A DNA stretch of 38,800 bases from a virus. Below, piece by piece: positions 37,717-38,800 of this stretch. Location: IMG/VR virus record IMGVR_UViG_3300032093_000353, positions 1 to 38,800 of that record; one strand, 5' to 3'. Within the stretch, counting starts at the first letter, position 1, and each line of letters begins with the position of its first letter. Below the pieces are notes generated by a model that saw only the letters and a program-made list of their open reading frames with translations, made no database searches and had not been told where the DNA came from. The position numbers and the translations under genes are program-made.

Positions 37717-38140
37717 ATATCTGACTGGATTTGCTATCGGCATAGCTATTAGCGCTGTCGTGCCAACATCCGCGGCTGCATCCACTGAGGATCAGTTGCC
37801 GGAGTGGTTTCCCGTTGTGACTACAGACACCGGCACGATCATTACGGCCCGTAGTGAGGACTTGATTAAGGGTCGGTCCAATCAAACGGCTGCTAAAGTT
37901 TGGGTCAAAACGGATGCTCGCAATGACAAAACGATCAGCTTCATGGAGGCCAGATCGCTCTACGCGATTAACTGTGTTGCGCGAACCTCAGTGCATGCAA
38001 TGAGCGTGTTCTATTTCCGCAACGGGCGCATTGAAACCACGGACCGTGAGCCGGAACAATTTATTGTTCCGGAAAGCAATCTCGATCTTGTTGCCGATCT
38101 GCTTTGCTTTGATCCGGCGCCCGAACCAGATTATCGTTAG
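37709..38140 (+). CDS. Secreted protein, surface-adhesin E-like domain
   Basis: The 143-residue protein has a clear cleavable signal peptide (MRKYLTGFAIGIAISAVVPT, cut near SAAA). The mature part has the layout of surface-adhesin E-type domains: a TIITARSEDL strand, KVWVKTDAR, then two cysteines (INCVAR and LLCFD) that may bond. Exported phage proteins of this sort can act in the host periplasm, for example as superinfection exclusion or fitness factors. That role is inference. AAGGGGAAGG precedes the ATG. Confidence 0.65.
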   Translation: MRKYLTGFAIGIAISAVVPTSAAASTEDQLPEWFPVVTTDTGTIITARSEDLIKGRSNQTAAKVWVKTDARNDKTISFMEARSLYAINCVARTSVHAMSVFYFRNGRIETTDREPEQFIVPESNLDLVADLLCFDPAPEPDYR

Positions 38141-38150
38141 GAGAAGACCG

Positions 38151-38270
38151 ATGCGTGACTGGATCGCACTATTTATTGTCAGCGTCGTTGGCGTCGCTGT
38201 CTGGATCGCATTCACCATGCCTGACATTGGCACAGAACATCTGACAGACGAGGATTGGTACGATCTATGA
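38151..38270 (+). CDS. Small membrane-anchored protein (39 aa)
   Basis: AGGAGA precedes the ATG. The 39-residue product has one transmembrane segment (about residues 4-22, WIALFIVSVVGVAVWIAFT) and an acidic tail (EHLTDEDWYDL). It overlaps the next gene by ATGA. Function unknown. Confidence 0.6.
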   Translation: MRDWIALFIVSVVGVAVWIAFTMPDIGTEHLTDEDWYDL

Positions 38271-38494
38271 GCAAGCCCCCTGTACATTGGTCCTACGCCG
38301 AGCAGCGCTATTGGATCAACACGCCCGATGGCGTCGAATGGTTCGACGGGCCGCTGGAGGCTGAAGACGCTGCGGCTGTCATAGACCGACACAAGGCCGC
38401 ACAGGCCGAGCGCGACCGCATCGCAGCATGGCTGCGCCGGATCGGTAAGCCCCAGTTGGCTGATGCCATCGAGCGCGAGGAGCATTTGAAATGA
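38267..38494 (+). CDS. Small hypothetical protein (75 aa)
   Basis: The product starts MSKPPVHWSYAEQRYWINTP and has a helical, charged second half (HKAAQAERDRIAAWLRRIGK). The ATG at 38267 overlaps the upstream stop. No family recognised. Confidence 0.6.
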   Translation: MSKPPVHWSYAEQRYWINTPDGVEWFDGPLEAEDAAAVIDRHKAAQAERDRIAAWLRRIGKPQLADAIEREEHLK

Positions 38495-38694
38495 GCAGCG
38501 GCGACCGTTTGCGCGAGGCTTTGCGCTCCGTAGCTGGTTTGGTTGAACCACCGGCTGAAGATGTCGTCGCGGTGGCGGTCTACTTGAGAGCGCAACTTGC
38601 CGCTTTCTCCGACAACATGGAGGTCGATAGCGGCTTTGGCTTCGGTGAAGCCTGTCTGGACTTCCAGATGGACGGGAAGACTTGGAAATGCTGA
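38491..38694 (+). CDS. Small hypothetical protein (67 aa)
   Basis: The product starts MSSGDRLREALRSVAGLVEP, helical then turning to short strands (FGEACLDFQMDGKTWKC). It overlaps its upstream neighbour by ATGA and the next ATG by 7 bases. No family recognised. Confidence 0.55.
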   Translation: MSSGDRLREALRSVAGLVEPPAEDVVAVAVYLRAQLAAFSDNMEVDSGFGFGEACLDFQMDGKTWKC

Positions 38695-38800
38695 TTAATC
38701 AACTTCAGCAGCTATCCAAAGCTGCAACGCCGGGGCCTTGGCGCGTCGGCAATGGCGGTCACTCGCATGGGACCGAGTTTGAAATTGAAACGGCGGAACA
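38688..38800 (+). CDS. Ead/Ea22-like protein, 3' end cut by window edge
   Basis: Only the first 37 codons are present. LSKAATPGPWRVGNGGHSHG contains the 'AATPGPW' motif of phage Ead/Ea22-type proteins, an abundant accessory family of unknown function. It runs off the right edge. Confidence 0.6.
   Translation, partial: MLINQLQQLSKAATPGPWRVGNGGHSHGTEFEIETAE

Overview
The window is tailed-phage DNA: a lambda-type, long-tailed (siphovirus) genome or most of one, moderately GC-rich, with strong Shine-Dalgarno sites and end-to-end overlapping genes. The head genes (GpA-type terminase, lambda-type portal, S78 protease fused to an HK97-fold capsid), the gpG/gpT-style frameshift and the nested Rz/Rz1 pair all point to a phage of Gram-negative bacteria. 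The protein style suggests a proteobacterial, perhaps alphaproteobacterial, host; that is inference. I see no integrase, tRNA gene, rRNA, insertion sequence or CRISPR array.

Layout. (1) 1-949, plus strand: small accessory genes, the first cut by the window edge. (2) 927-22842, minus strand: the late operon, read right to left: HNH nuclease, small and large terminase, gpW-like joining protein, portal, protease-capsid fusion, head-tail completion proteins, tail tube, tail chaperones G and GT (-1 frameshift), tape measure, three tail-tip proteins, tail tip J, accessory fibre proteins, an S74-type self-cleaving fibre, a lysis cassette (holin candidates, GH108 endolysin, Rz with Rz1 inside it) and an HTH-phosphoesterase. 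(3) 22843-25620, minus strand: a compositionally distinct island with its own promoter and terminator. It encodes tiny proteins, a GP88-like protein and an XRE repressor-like protein. (4) 25621-26009: non-coding, with a G-quadruplex motif and nested hairpins; 11-bp iterated repeats flank it. (5) 26010-30048, minus strand: primase-helicase, adenine methyltransferase, a DUF3310 protein and small proteins. (6) 30172-36620, plus strand: Sak4-like ATPase, DUF7173-like protein, DUF669 protein, Cas4/RecB-like nuclease, then QueE, QueD, a DpdA-like transglycosylase, an SF2 helicase, a zinc-finger protein and a VRR-NUC nuclease. (7) 36617-37465, minus strand: a regulator-like operon. (8) 37579-38800, plus strand: small accessory genes running off the right edge and probably continuing into region 1 if the genome is circular or permuted.

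How it works together. Regions 5 and 6 are a replication/recombination module. Within region 6, queE-queD-dpdA are translationally coupled and look like a compact 7-deazaguanine DNA-modification cassette, which would protect phage DNA from host restriction. It has two oddities: no queC or folE in the window, and a QueD lacking the usual catalytic cysteine. Other points worth following are an internal start that would make free capsid protein from the protease-capsid ORF, a dense GTAC cluster around the adenine methyltransferase start, and the AAGCTT-rich small-protein island.
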